Source of the DNA: Sulfuriferula sp. AH1
Lineage (GTDB): Bacteria > Pseudomonadota > Gammaproteobacteria > Burkholderiales > Sulfuriferulaceae
Assembly (NCBI RefSeq): GCF_002162035.1
Contig: NZ_CP021138.1
Location: forward strand, 1,178,001 to 1,242,000
Direction: 5' to 3'
DNA length: 64,000 nt
Part shown: one piece after another, positions 39,306 through 46,796 of the stretch
Position numbering within the stretch: the stretch's first letter is position 1
Layout: every line of letters begins with the position of its first letter
The notes under the pieces: generated by a model
The model's input: the letters and a program-made list of their open reading frames with translations, nothing else
What the model was told of the DNA's origin: nothing
Databases searched by the model: none
Translations under genes and position numbers: made by a program

Positions 39306-39698
39306 ATGAAAAAGCCCTTATTTGTTGCCATGGGTTTAATGTTTGTCTCTACACTGGTGAATGCGGCAGAACCGTTATCCCCGGATACAGACCCAACCAT
39401 GAAACAGCATTCTCCGGGTAACACGCAAATCAATAAGCGGGACGAGAACGATCAGACGCTTACGCCCATGGATCAGTCGAATACGGTAGAAGATACGCAT
39501 ATCACCCAGGCCATTCGCAAGGAAATCATGCAGCGGCCCCTTTCCATGGACGCGAAAAATGTGAAGATCATTACGCTGAACGGTGACGTTACCTTACGCG
39601 GGCCCGTCAAGAACAAAGCCGAAAAGGAAAAGATCGGCGCTGATGCAAAAGCAGTCCCCGGTGTTAAAAACCTGAACAATGAACTGGAAGTTCAATAG
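39306..39698 (+). CDS. BON-domain periplasmic protein
   Basis: The 130-residue protein has a signal peptide (MKKPLFVAMGLMFVSTLVNA), an acidic/polar linker and a C-terminal BON domain (about residues 62-128) with ITLNGDVTLRGPVKNKAEK and AKAVPGVKNLNNELEV. BON proteins such as OsmY are periplasmic and bind phospholipid or glycan-rich surfaces; OsmY is induced by osmotic stress. The 39728 gene lies 29 bases downstream on the same strand and is probably in the same operon. AAGGAG precedes the start. Confidence 0.9.
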   Translation: MKKPLFVAMGLMFVSTLVNAAEPLSPDTDPTMKQHSPGNTQINKRDENDQTLTPMDQSNTVEDTHITQAIRKEIMQRPLSMDAKNVKIITLNGDVTLRGPVKNKAEKEKIGADAKAVPGVKNLNNELEVQ

Positions 39699-39727
39699 AC
39701 CTTTTCCGTTAATCCCAGGAGTCCATC

Positions 39728-40246
39728 ATGTCAAAAACTGTTATATGCATCGCCAATACCCAAACGCAGGCAGAGACTGTTGTTACCCTTCTGAAAGAAG
39801 CCGGCGTGATCATGAATGATATTTCGGTGCTGTTTCCTGACCGGAGCGGCAACCGCGACTTTGCGCATGAACACAACACCAAGGCACCGGAGGGCGCCAC
39901 GATCGGTGGCAGCACCGGCGGCATAGCGGGCGGCGTGCTCGGTTTGCTTGCCGGTATCGGCGCCTTGGCAATCCCGGGTCTTGGCCCTTTTATCGCAGCC
40001 GGGCCCATCATGGCTACCTTGAGCGGTGCTGCCGTGGGTGCGGCAATCGGCGGCATCGCCGGTGCCTTGATAGGCTTGGGTGTGCCTGAATATGAAGCCA
40101 AGCAATATGAAGCCAGGGTCAAAGAGGGCAATATCCTGATATCCGTGCATGCTCGAGACAGCGATGAAGCAAAACGCATCAAGAAAATCATGGAAGGTAC
40201 ACAAGTCGAAGATGTGACCATCACCGAGGAAGAAAGCGTTTCCTGA
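39728..40246 (+). CDS. glycine-zipper general-stress protein (YflT/17M-like)
   Basis: The 172-residue protein has an N-terminal alpha/beta unit (KTVICIANTQTQAETVVTLL), a central stretch of repeated Gly-x-x-x-Gly (about residues 58-120) predicted to pack in a membrane, and a C-terminal alpha/beta unit with NILISVHARDSDEAKRIKK. The pattern is that of general-stress 17M/YflT-like proteins found in many proteobacteria. The product at 31136 resembles its two ends but lacks the zipper. A 10-base inverted repeat follows (TAACGCATTA/TAATGCGTTA, 40260-40290). Confidence 0.8.
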   Translation: MSKTVICIANTQTQAETVVTLLKEAGVIMNDISVLFPDRSGNRDFAHEHNTKAPEGATIGGSTGGIAGGVLGLLAGIGALAIPGLGPFIAAGPIMATLSGAAVGAAIGGIAGALIGLGVPEYEAKQYEARVKEGNILISVHARDSDEAKRIKKIMEGTQVEDVTITEEESVS

Positions 40247-40259
40247 GATGTATCAGAGG

Positions 40260-40290
40260 TAACGCATTATTAATATCGAGTAATGCGTTA
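40260..40290. other. perfect 10-base inverted repeat after the glycine-zipper gene
   Basis: TAACGCATTA (40260-40269) and TAATGCGTTA (40281-40290), 11-base loop, no T run. It may be a terminator without U tract or an operator for the small ORF at 40343. Confidence 0.4.
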
Positions 40291-40342
40291 TCCGAATCGA
40301 TGTCCGCCAGGAATAGCGGGAAAAACTGAATAGGAGAATGTC

Positions 40343-40408
40343 ATGGGAAAATACTTTCTCGCCTGGTCCGCGGTTGTTCTGGTTATCGTTTATTTCTTCA
40401 TGCATTGA
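40343..40408 (+). CDS. 21-residue single-pass membrane peptide
   Basis: A complete frame encodes MGKYFLAWSAVVLVIVYFFM plus a final His. GGAG (40333-40336) is 6 bases before the ATG. Nearly the whole peptide is one hydrophobic helix. It lies between the glycine-zipper gene and an MscS-like gene. A 10-base hairpin (40418-40427 with 40455-40464) then CTTTT follows the stop, so it may have its own transcript end. I do not know its function. Confidence 0.55.
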   Translation: MGKYFLAWSAVVLVIVYFFMH

Positions 40409-40417
40409 TACAGAAGG

Positions 40418-40470
40418 AAATCCATCCCGCAGGTCCTGTCACTTCCCGGCTTGTGGATGGGTTTCGCTTT
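40418..40470 (+). terminator. hairpin after the 21-residue ORF
   Basis: AAATCCATCC (40418-40427) pairs with GGATGGGTTT (40455-40464) with one wobble; CTTTT follows. The loop is long (27 bases), so efficiency is doubtful. Confidence 0.4.
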
Positions 40471-40485
40471 TAGCCATCTTAATCA

Positions 40486-41031
40486 TTACTGATTTTTCTT
40501 CCCATCCATTCGGATCATCACTGAGCTGATCATGACGCTGTTGGGCACAATGATCTCCTGCCCGTCCGTATCGCGAAGATGGCTGTAGCCAAGCGATACT
40601 TGCTCTACCTTTGCCGTTACCAGGCCTTTCGGCGTGCTCAACTGCACGCTGTCACCGATACTGATCGGCCGGTACAATACCAGCGAAAACCCCGCGATCA
40701 GATTGCTCAACGTGCTTTGCGCCGCCAGCCCAAGTACAACGGAAACAACGCTCACTCCAGCCAGCAGAGTCGTCCCCAGGGAATGCAGCGCAGGAATAAG
40801 GCGGGCGTAAAGAATGAAGCCGATAAGGAATACGACGACCTGGACAAATGCACTGGCGAACGCAATGCCCGTCACATCGGTAAAATGCGACTCGACGCGT
40901 TTTGATAATTTCCGGACAAGACGCCCCAGCAGCATAACGATCACAAAAAACACCAGACCGTAAAACAGCGCGCCTAAAAAGGTAGCCGGATTAAACATAT
41001 CCCGCTGCAAAGCATTTAACAATGAACTCAT
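40486..41031 (-). CDS. MscS-family mechanosensitive channel, short form
   Basis: The 181-residue protein has three hydrophobic segments and the pore-lining helix and beta-domain core of MscS (GVSVVSVVLGLAAQSTLSNLI, YRPISIGDSVQLSTPKGLVTAKV, GYSHLRDTDGQEIIVPNS). It ends soon after the beta domain, so the C-terminal alpha/beta vestibule is missing or very short. Classic MscS is about 286 residues. Short forms with only pore and beta domain are common in proteobacteria. A TATAAT-like -10 element lies at 41065-41070 upstream. Confidence 0.88.
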   Translation of the reverse strand: MSSLLNALQRDMFNPATFLGALFYGLVFFVIVMLLGRLVRKLSKRVESHFTDVTGIAFASAFVQVVVFLIGFILYARLIPALHSLGTTLLAGVSVVSVVLGLAAQSTLSNLIAGFSLVLYRPISIGDSVQLSTPKGLVTAKVEQVSLGYSHLRDTDGQEIIVPNSVMISSVMIRMDGKKNQ

Positions 41032-41356
41032 AATCTTGTTTCCAAGTTGATGAAGTTATTGGGGATTATAAAATATTCGCCATGCGGGCGGCAAGTGAAA
41101 GGGGGGCTTCGGTAATGGAATTAGGGAATACGAATGTTTTTCTGGAACACATAAAAAACCTTGGAGTGATGCAAAGAAGGGTGTAAGAAAGAAAGCGTAC
41201 CCAATCATCTGGATTTGCTAAGCTAACGTATAGACTTAACTGCTTGTTTCTACAAGGGGAGAGCGGTAGGAAAGCGTTGCCATGTTTCGGCGTAAAAAAA
41301 CCCCACCGGGTAAGGGTGGGTTTATGGGGCAGAACTCGGTCAGGTTTCAGTATAGT
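41032..41356. other. 325-base region between two minus-strand genes
   Basis: It holds a perfect TATAAT (minus strand, 41065-41070) for the MscS-like gene, with a poor -35, and the terminator of the 41357 gene at 41294-41323. No other gene is seen. Confidence 0.5.
41294..41323 (-). terminator. intrinsic terminator of the J-domain-like gene
   Basis: On the minus strand AACCCACCC pairs with a GGTGGGGTT arm and a run of seven T follows. It lies 33 bases after the 41357 stop. Confidence 0.75.
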
Positions 41357-41884
41357 TCACTGACTCGCTGCACGCATCCGGTCCAGCTTCTCGACAACAG
41401 CCTGATAAAGATCATGGTCGGCATCGGCGTTGTTGCGATCCGGATGGTGAGCGCTACGGATTTTTTTCAGCGCAGTCGCATCGTCGGGCAGGTCATGTAC
41501 CTTGGTCACCCGGTCACCGTTTTTGACCATCTCGCGTTGAAGTTCAGCCTCTGCGCCTTCGCGTGTGTCATATAATTTCTTGCTGCCAAGACGCCAGCCA
41601 TCCTGGTTCTTGCGCGGGGATTGATTTTTCTTGCCATCAAACCATATCCATCTGCCAGTCTCAGGATCCAGGTCGAAATTAACAGTGATGATGTCGTAGG
41701 TGTGGACAGGCGGCTTGAGGTCTTTGGAAAACAGATTGATCGTGTTGCCGACAGTGCCCACGTCAGTGAGGTAATACGCGCCTGCCTCATGAGGGCAGAA
41801 CGCGCTGCTGGACGTTGGTACCGGCTTGCTGCCATTCATTTCAGCCATGCGGCTGGCTGCCGCTCGGCGTTGTGCGTTGGTCAT
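41357..41884 (-). CDS. hypothetical protein with C-terminal J-domain-like motif
   Basis: The 175-residue protein has no signal peptide or membrane segment. Residues 1-110 carry a Trp/Asp-rich beta segment (YDIITVNFDLDPETGRWIWF) with no recognised family. Residues 138-175 look like the second half of a DnaJ J-domain: LKKIRSAHHPDRNNADADHD has the HPD motif preceded by a basic helix, then a helix with KLDRMR. A full J-domain helix I was not seen. I use the ATG at 41884, with AGGAG before it; an earlier in-frame start is possible but lacks a ribosome site. An intrinsic terminator follows. Confidence 0.6.
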   Translation of the reverse strand: MTNAQRRAAASRMAEMNGSKPVPTSSSAFCPHEAGAYYLTDVGTVGNTINLFSKDLKPPVHTYDIITVNFDLDPETGRWIWFDGKKNQSPRKNQDGWRLGSKKLYDTREGAEAELQREMVKNGDRVTKVHDLPDDATALKKIRSAHHPDRNNADADHDLYQAVVEKLDRMRAASQ

Positions 41885-42090
41885 TGGTATTACTCCTTGT
41901 ATTGGTTGGAACCCACTGGGATCACCCCTCTCCGAAGGGATCACTCGCTGGACTCGCTAAACAGAAAACCCATGATGCTGGCCTGGCAGCTATAATATGC
42001 ACAAGTCTGTCATGATTGGGTGATAGATTCGGCTGATATTGACGGCGATTAAATTAGGAAACAAGTGGTATCTTTGAGGGAAAATAAAAA

Positions 42091-42112
42091 AGCCCTGCAT
42101 TTCTGCAAGGCT
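42091..42112 (-). terminator. intrinsic terminator of tRNA-Asn
   Basis: The hairpin AGCCTTGCA/TGCAGGGCT (one mismatch) followed by six T on the minus strand sits just after the tRNA. Confidence 0.7.
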
Positions 42113-42121
42113 TTATCTATC

Positions 42122-42197
42122 TGGCTCCCCGACCTGGACTCGAACCAGGGACCTGCGGATTAACAGTCCGTCGCTCTACCGACTGAGCTATCAGGGA
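42122..42197 (-). tRNA. tRNA-Asn (GTT anticodon)
   Basis: The minus strand folds as a 76-base tRNA including encoded CCA. The acceptor stem TCCCTGA pairs with TCGGGGA (one G-T). The D arm AGCTCAGTCGGTAGAGC, the anticodon loop CTGTTAA (anticodon GTT, Asn), and the T arm GGTTCGAGTCC are all present. It is transcribed from its own promoter and closed by its own terminator. Confidence 0.97.
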
Positions 42198-42232
42198 ATT
42201 GCGTTGCGAGGTGTGTTCCGCAACGAGGTGAG

Positions 42233-42261
42233 ATTATGCCAAGTATCGGCCTTGCGGTCAA
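42233..42261 (-). promoter_or_regulatory. promoter of tRNA-Asn
   Basis: Minus strand TTGACC, 17-base spacer, CATAAT. It lies about 40 bases upstream of the tRNA 5' end. A 7-base inverted repeat CGTTGCG/CGCAACG (42202-42225) lies in the short leader. Confidence 0.75.
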
Positions 42262-42317
42262 GATTGAATATGTAAAAAATGTTAATCTGTCCCTGTTGGA
42301 GTATGGCGGAGAATGCG

Positions 42318-43016
42318 ATGGATAATAATGGTTGTCCGGGATCGACACGCTGGCATGTGACCGATAAGGTAGTGGATGAGGCTTTGCGTTTCGTGGATCG
42401 GGTTGCCAGACAGGCCTTGGCCGGACGCGGTGCGTTCCATCTGGTGCTGGCCGGTGGGACGACTCCCCGTGCATTGTATGAACGGATGTCATCGCTGCAA
42501 ACGGATTGGTCGCGCTGGCATATCTGGTTTGGCGATGAACGCTGTCTGCCAGCGGCAGACGAAGCGCGCAATAGCCGAATGGCGTATGTCGCCTGGCTGC
42601 AGGATAGTGCGATTCCATCTGCACAGATCCATGCGATGCAGGCGGATCTGGGGCCGGAGGCTGGGGCAGCGGATTATGCCGCGCAATTACGGGATGCAGG
42701 CACATTCGATCTGGTGCTGTTGGGGCTGGGTGAGGATGGCCATACTGCGAGCCTGTTTCCGGGGCAGGGCAACGAGTATGCTGTTGCCGACGTGGTGGCG
42801 GTCAGGAATGCGCCCAAGCCGCCAGCGGACCGGATCAGCCTGAGCGCACGCCGGCTGAGTGATGCACAGCATGTCCTGTTCATGGTGACGGGCAAGGGCA
42901 AACGTGATGCGGTGGGTGCATGGCGGCGGGGTGAATCGATTCCTGCTGCCGCAGTCTGCCCGGCTGCGGGTGTGGATGTGCTGGTGGAACCGGTGTGTAT
43001 GGAGGCGTCGTTATGA
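42318..43016 (+). CDS. pgl: 6-phosphogluconolactonase
   Basis: The 232-residue protein is the DevB/SOL type: GGTTPRALYERMSS, WFGDERCLPA and LLGLGEDGHTASLFPG are the family signatures. It hydrolyses 6-phosphogluconolactone in the pentose phosphate pathway. I chose the ATG at 42318 (GGAG 7 bases before) over an ATG at 42303 with a site too close. The stop overlaps the next start as ATGA. The neighbouring DUF4139-like gene has no known link to this pathway. Confidence 0.93.
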   Translation: MDNNGCPGSTRWHVTDKVVDEALRFVDRVARQALAGRGAFHLVLAGGTTPRALYERMSSLQTDWSRWHIWFGDERCLPAADEARNSRMAYVAWLQDSAIPSAQIHAMQADLGPEAGAADYAAQLRDAGTFDLVLLGLGEDGHTASLFPGQGNEYAVADVVAVRNAPKPPADRISLSARRLSDAQHVLFMVTGKGKRDAVGAWRRGESIPAAAVCPAAGVDVLVEPVCMEASL

Positions 43017-44440
43017 GCAGGAAATGGTTGGGATTAGGGCTAATGCTGTGGGTCGTGGGTGCCAATGCGGCGATGCCAGTGGAGGAAACGACGACGCTGG
43101 CGGATCAACGCGCATTGGCGTTGACGATTTATAACGATGATCTGGCATTGGTCAAGGAGCAGCGCAGGGTGAATCTGCCGGCGGGCACGAGCCGGCTGGC
43201 ATGGCGCGACGTTTCTGCGCGCATCCGTCCGGAGACGGCCTTGCTGCGCAGCTTGAATGAGGCGAACGGCTTGCGCCTGCTGGAGCAGAATTTTGATTTC
43301 GACGTACTGACTCCGCAAAAGTTGCTGGAGAAAAATGTAGGTAATACCGTCACGGTGATTAAGACCAATCCGGCAACCGGGATGGAAGTCCGTGAGACGG
43401 CGACAGTGCTGGCGGCGAATGACGGCGTGGTGCTGAAATTCGCTGACCGCATCGAAACCGGCGTGCCCGGGCGACTGGCATTCGCCGCGGTACCGGATAA
43501 TCTGCGTGACCGTCCGACGCTGGTGATGACGCTAGCCAACGCCAGGTCTGGCGTGCCCGATCTGGAATTGTCCTATCTGACAGGCGGATTGTCATGGCGG
43601 GCGGATTATGTGGCGGAGCTGTCTGCCAATGAAGACAAGCTGGATATCAACGCCTGGGTGACCTTAACCAATCAGAGCGGCGTTAGCTATCCCAATGCCA
43701 GATTGCAGTTTGTGGCCGGCGATGTGAATCGGGTGCGTGAAGATTTGCGTCCGGGGATGGCGGCGCGTGGCGGGGTGGTGATGGCGAAGGCAGCCGAGGC
43801 GCCGATGGCGCAGGAAAATCTGTTCGAATACCATTTATACAGCCTCGGTCGAACCACGACGCTAGCCGATCAGCAGACCAAGCAGGTCGCCTTGTTATCC
43901 GCCTTGCAGGTTCCTGTTAGAAAATCGCTGGAATTGCGCGGCGCCGAATATTATTACCAAGGCAGTTATGGTGACTTGGGGAAAAAACTCAAGGCTGGGG
44001 TATTTATTGAATTTGATAACAAAGGCGCCGGTCTGGGGGTACCCTTACCCAAAGGGGTGATGCGCGTTTACAAGAGGGACGGTGCCGGGAATGCGCAGTT
44101 TGTCGGCGAGGATGGACTGGATCACACAGCCAGGAATGATACGGTGCGCCTGAAACTGGGCGATGCGTTTGATGTTTATGCAGACAAGAAGCAAACCGAT
44201 TTTCAGAAAATCAGCGGCGGGCGCAATTACACCTTCGAATCCGCATATCAGATCACTTTGCACAATGCCAAGTCCGAGGCGGTAATGGTGAAAGTGTACG
44301 AACCTATTCCCGGTGACTGGCAGATAATCAATGCGTCGGCGACGCACAGCAAAGCTGCTGCCGGTATGGCACTATGGCAACTGCGTATCCCTGCGGAAAG
44401 CAGTACGGTGCTGACTTATCGCGTGCGCGTGAAGCTGTAG
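43013..44440 (+). CDS. DUF4139-like exported protein
   Basis: The 475-residue protein has a clear signal peptide (MSRKWLGLGLMLWVVGANA). Beta-rich repeats follow, including LELSYLTGGLSWRADYVAEL and the C-terminal VKVYEPIPGDWQIINASA, which I associate with DUF4139. Function is unknown. The ATG sits in an ATGA overlap with pgl, and the 3' end faces rnfE with 2 bases between stops. It is probably periplasmic or secreted. Confidence 0.75.
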   Translation: MSRKWLGLGLMLWVVGANAAMPVEETTTLADQRALALTIYNDDLALVKEQRRVNLPAGTSRLAWRDVSARIRPETALLRSLNEANGLRLLEQNFDFDVLTPQKLLEKNVGNTVTVIKTNPATGMEVRETATVLAANDGVVLKFADRIETGVPGRLAFAAVPDNLRDRPTLVMTLANARSGVPDLELSYLTGGLSWRADYVAELSANEDKLDINAWVTLTNQSGVSYPNARLQFVAGDVNRVREDLRPGMAARGGVVMAKAAEAPMAQENLFEYHLYSLGRTTTLADQQTKQVALLSALQVPVRKSLELRGAEYYYQGSYGDLGKKLKAGVFIEFDNKGAGLGVPLPKGVMRVYKRDGAGNAQFVGEDGLDHTARNDTVRLKLGDAFDVYADKKQTDFQKISGGRNYTFESAYQITLHNAKSEAVMVKVYEPIPGDWQIINASATHSKAAAGMALWQLRIPAESSTVLTYRVRVKL

Positions 44441-44442
44441 GG

Positions 44443-45129
44443 TTAAGCCGTGACGCCCGGCGCGGCGGTCAGGATCGGAGCATGCACGATGTTGCGTTCC
44501 GAGCGCTGCACCCACCAGTTGCGCAGGGCGATCAGCAGGCCGAGGCCGAGGAATGCACCCGGCGGCAGGATGGCGATTAAAAATCCGTTGTAGTCGGGAA
44601 TGACATGGATAACCCATGCTTTGGCAGCAGTGCCGAAAGCCAGATCGATTCCGGACAATAAAGTGCCTTTGCCGACGAGTTCGCGTAATGCGCCAAGCAG
44701 GGTGAGCACCAAGGTGATGCCCAGGCCCATCATGAAGCCATCGAGCATCGCTGGGAATACCGGGTTCTTGGCGGCAAACGCTTCTGTGCGCGCCAGTACG
44801 ATGCAATTGGTGACGATGAGCGGAACAAAGATGCCGAGTACCAGATACAGCGGATGGATAAACGCGTTCATGGCCATGTCGATGACGGTGACCAGTGCGG
44901 CGATGATCAGGATGAAGACAGGAATACGAATCTCGTGTGATACCCAGTCGCGTATCGCGGAAACGGCGCCATTGCTGAACGCCATTACCAGCGTGGTGGC
45001 GATGCCGAGGCCGATGGCGTTGACCATGTTATTGCTGATCGCCAACAGCGGGCATAGCCCGAGCAATTGCACGACGCCTGGATTCTGCTTCCACAAGCCA
45101 TTGATAATGATGTCGCGGTACTGGTTCAT
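44443..45129 (-). CDS. rnfE: Rnf complex subunit RnfE
   Basis: RnfE is a six-helix inner-membrane subunit of the Rnf ferredoxin:NAD oxidoreductase (or of the Rsx SoxR-reducing system). The N-terminal NGLWKQNPGVVQLLGLCPLLA and NCIVLARTEAFA are the family signatures. Length is 228 residues. Its start overlaps rnfG by 4 bases as ATGA. It is the last gene in rnfABCDGE. Confidence 0.93.
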   Translation of the reverse strand: MNQYRDIIINGLWKQNPGVVQLLGLCPLLAISNNMVNAIGLGIATTLVMAFSNGAVSAIRDWVSHEIRIPVFILIIAALVTVIDMAMNAFIHPLYLVLGIFVPLIVTNCIVLARTEAFAAKNPVFPAMLDGFMMGLGITLVLTLLGALRELVGKGTLLSGIDLAFGTAAKAWVIHVIPDYNGFLIAILPPGAFLGLGLLIALRNWWVQRSERNIVHAPILTAAPGVTA

Positions 45130-45764
45130 GATTTGGTCCCTGCATTGACTGCAAATAATTGCTCGCGATGCAACGCGATATATTTTAACGCATGATGGAC
45201 TGCCTTGATGACAGCGCGCGGGGTAATGGTCGCACCCGCCATGTAGTCGAATTGGCCACCGTCTTTCTTGACTTTCCAGCCGCTGTCATCGGGGTTTTCC
45301 AGCGATTTGCCATCGAACAGGCGGATCCAGTTGCTTTTGGCGAGCTCGATATAATCGCCCAGTCCTGGCGTTTCCTTGTGCGATACCACGCGCACGCCGG
45401 AAATTTTGCCATCGAGGGTCACGCCTATGAGCAGATTGATTTTACCACTGTAACCATCGGGAGCGGTGGCTTCAAGTACCACTGCGACAGGCGCCCCATC
45501 CTGGCGGGCCTGCCAGGCCAGACTTGGGGCTTCAGTACCTAACAAGGGGTCGGCCTGGAGCGTAATCTGATTGCTGAGCAGATCGTTATTGAAACTATGC
45601 GGTGGCAATGTCTCGGCGACGAGTTTACGGCGCGCGTTGTCTTCGTTATGCTGGATTCCCTGATGGGTAATGCTATAAGTAAAGGCCAGGATGCCGGTGA
45701 AAACAACGGTAAAGGCCAGCAGGATTCCGGCAGCGCGGGATGCCGTTCTCGCCATCGTTTTCAT
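45126..45764 (-). CDS. rnfG: Rnf complex subunit RnfG
   Basis: The 212-residue protein has one N-terminal membrane helix and a periplasmic FMN-binding domain with the covalent flavinylation motif MAGATITPRAV near residue 180 (Thr in the GAT-x-T pattern). VVSHKETPGLGDYIE is also typical. It overlaps rnfE and rnfD by 4 bases each. Confidence 0.92.
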   Translation of the reverse strand: MKTMARTASRAAGILLAFTVVFTGILAFTYSITHQGIQHNEDNARRKLVAETLPPHSFNNDLLSNQITLQADPLLGTEAPSLAWQARQDGAPVAVVLEATAPDGYSGKINLLIGVTLDGKISGVRVVSHKETPGLGDYIELAKSNWIRLFDGKSLENPDDSGWKVKKDGGQFDYMAGATITPRAVIKAVHHALKYIALHREQLFAVNAGTKS

Positions 45765-46789
45765 GGTTTGCTGCCTTTATGTCCATAAACGGGTGGCTGG
45801 GTATAAGCATCGATCAGCGGTACGGTGATATTCATCAGCAGGACGGCAAAGGCGATGCCGTCCGGGTAACCGCCCAGTGCGCGAATCAGGTAGGTTAACA
45901 GGCCGATACCTGCGCCAAAGATAAGCTTGCCTTTGGGGGTAGTGGCGCCGGACACCGGGTCGGTGGCAATGAAAAAGGCGCCTAGCATTGCGCCGCCCGT
46001 GGCAAGGTGAAACCAGGGTGTCGCGTAGTGCTGGGGATTGACGAGATGGAAAATGCCGGCGATCAAAGCCAGTGCGCCCAGGAAAGCAACCGGAATATGC
46101 CAGGTAATGATGCGGGTCAGCCATAGATAGATACCGCCCACCAGAAACAGCAGGGCGACGATTTCGCCGCCCTGGCCGCCGATACTGCCGAATATCGGCA
46201 TCTGGCTGATTTGGTCTACGCTGCGATGCAATTGCAATTGGGTACGCAGTGTATCCAGCGGCGTGGCAGTGCTGATGGCGTCGAGCTTCCAGCCGTCGGG
46301 CAGGGTGCCGCCGAGTATGTATTGAAAGGTGTTCATTAATCCCAAGTGCTCGCCAGCCAGCGAGTAAGGCGCTGCCCAGTGCGTCATTTGCACCGGGAAG
46401 GAAATGATGAGTACCGCATAACCCACCATGGCCGGATTAAACAGGTTGTTGCCCAAACCGCCATATAGATGTTTGGCAACGACAATGGCAAAGAATGTTC
46501 CGACTACGACCAGCCACCAGGGGGCGATGGATGGAATCGATAATGCCAGCAGCCAGGCGGTGACCAGTGCGCTGCCGTCCATGAGGAAGGGTTTGGCCGG
46601 TAGGCCGCGCATTTTTACTGCGATGGTTTCCAGCGCAAGTGCGGTTACGCTCGCAATCGTTATGCTGATCAGGATCGCGGGCCCGAAGTACCAGACATAG
46701 GCGGCGATTGCCGGGACCAGCGCCAGCATTACCTTGAGCATGATGATGGAAACGCTGGTTTTTTCGTTGATATATGGAGATGAGAGCAT
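45761..46789 (-). CDS. rnfD: Rnf complex subunit RnfD
   Basis: The 342-residue membrane protein has about eight or more helices, and the flavinylation motif DPVSGATTPKGKLIFG near residue 280. I use the ATG at 46789 (MLSSPYINEKTSVS). The longer open frame reaching 47107 runs through the 3' end of rnfC and is not coding there. It lies 7 bases after rnfC and overlaps rnfG by 4. Confidence 0.92.
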   Translation of the reverse strand: MLSSPYINEKTSVSIIMLKVMLALVPAIAAYVWYFGPAILISITIASVTALALETIAVKMRGLPAKPFLMDGSALVTAWLLALSIPSIAPWWLVVVGTFFAIVVAKHLYGGLGNNLFNPAMVGYAVLIISFPVQMTHWAAPYSLAGEHLGLMNTFQYILGGTLPDGWKLDAISTATPLDTLRTQLQLHRSVDQISQMPIFGSIGGQGGEIVALLFLVGGIYLWLTRIITWHIPVAFLGALALIAGIFHLVNPQHYATPWFHLATGGAMLGAFFIATDPVSGATTPKGKLIFGAGIGLLTYLIRALGGYPDGIAFAVLLMNITVPLIDAYTQPPVYGHKGSKP

Positions 46790-46796
46790 ATTTTGA

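Noticed and set aside
42119-42199. tRNA-Asn as an integration (att) site
   Set aside because: No direct repeat of the tRNA 3' end or integrase gene is visible nearby; adjacent genes are ordinary chromosomal ones.
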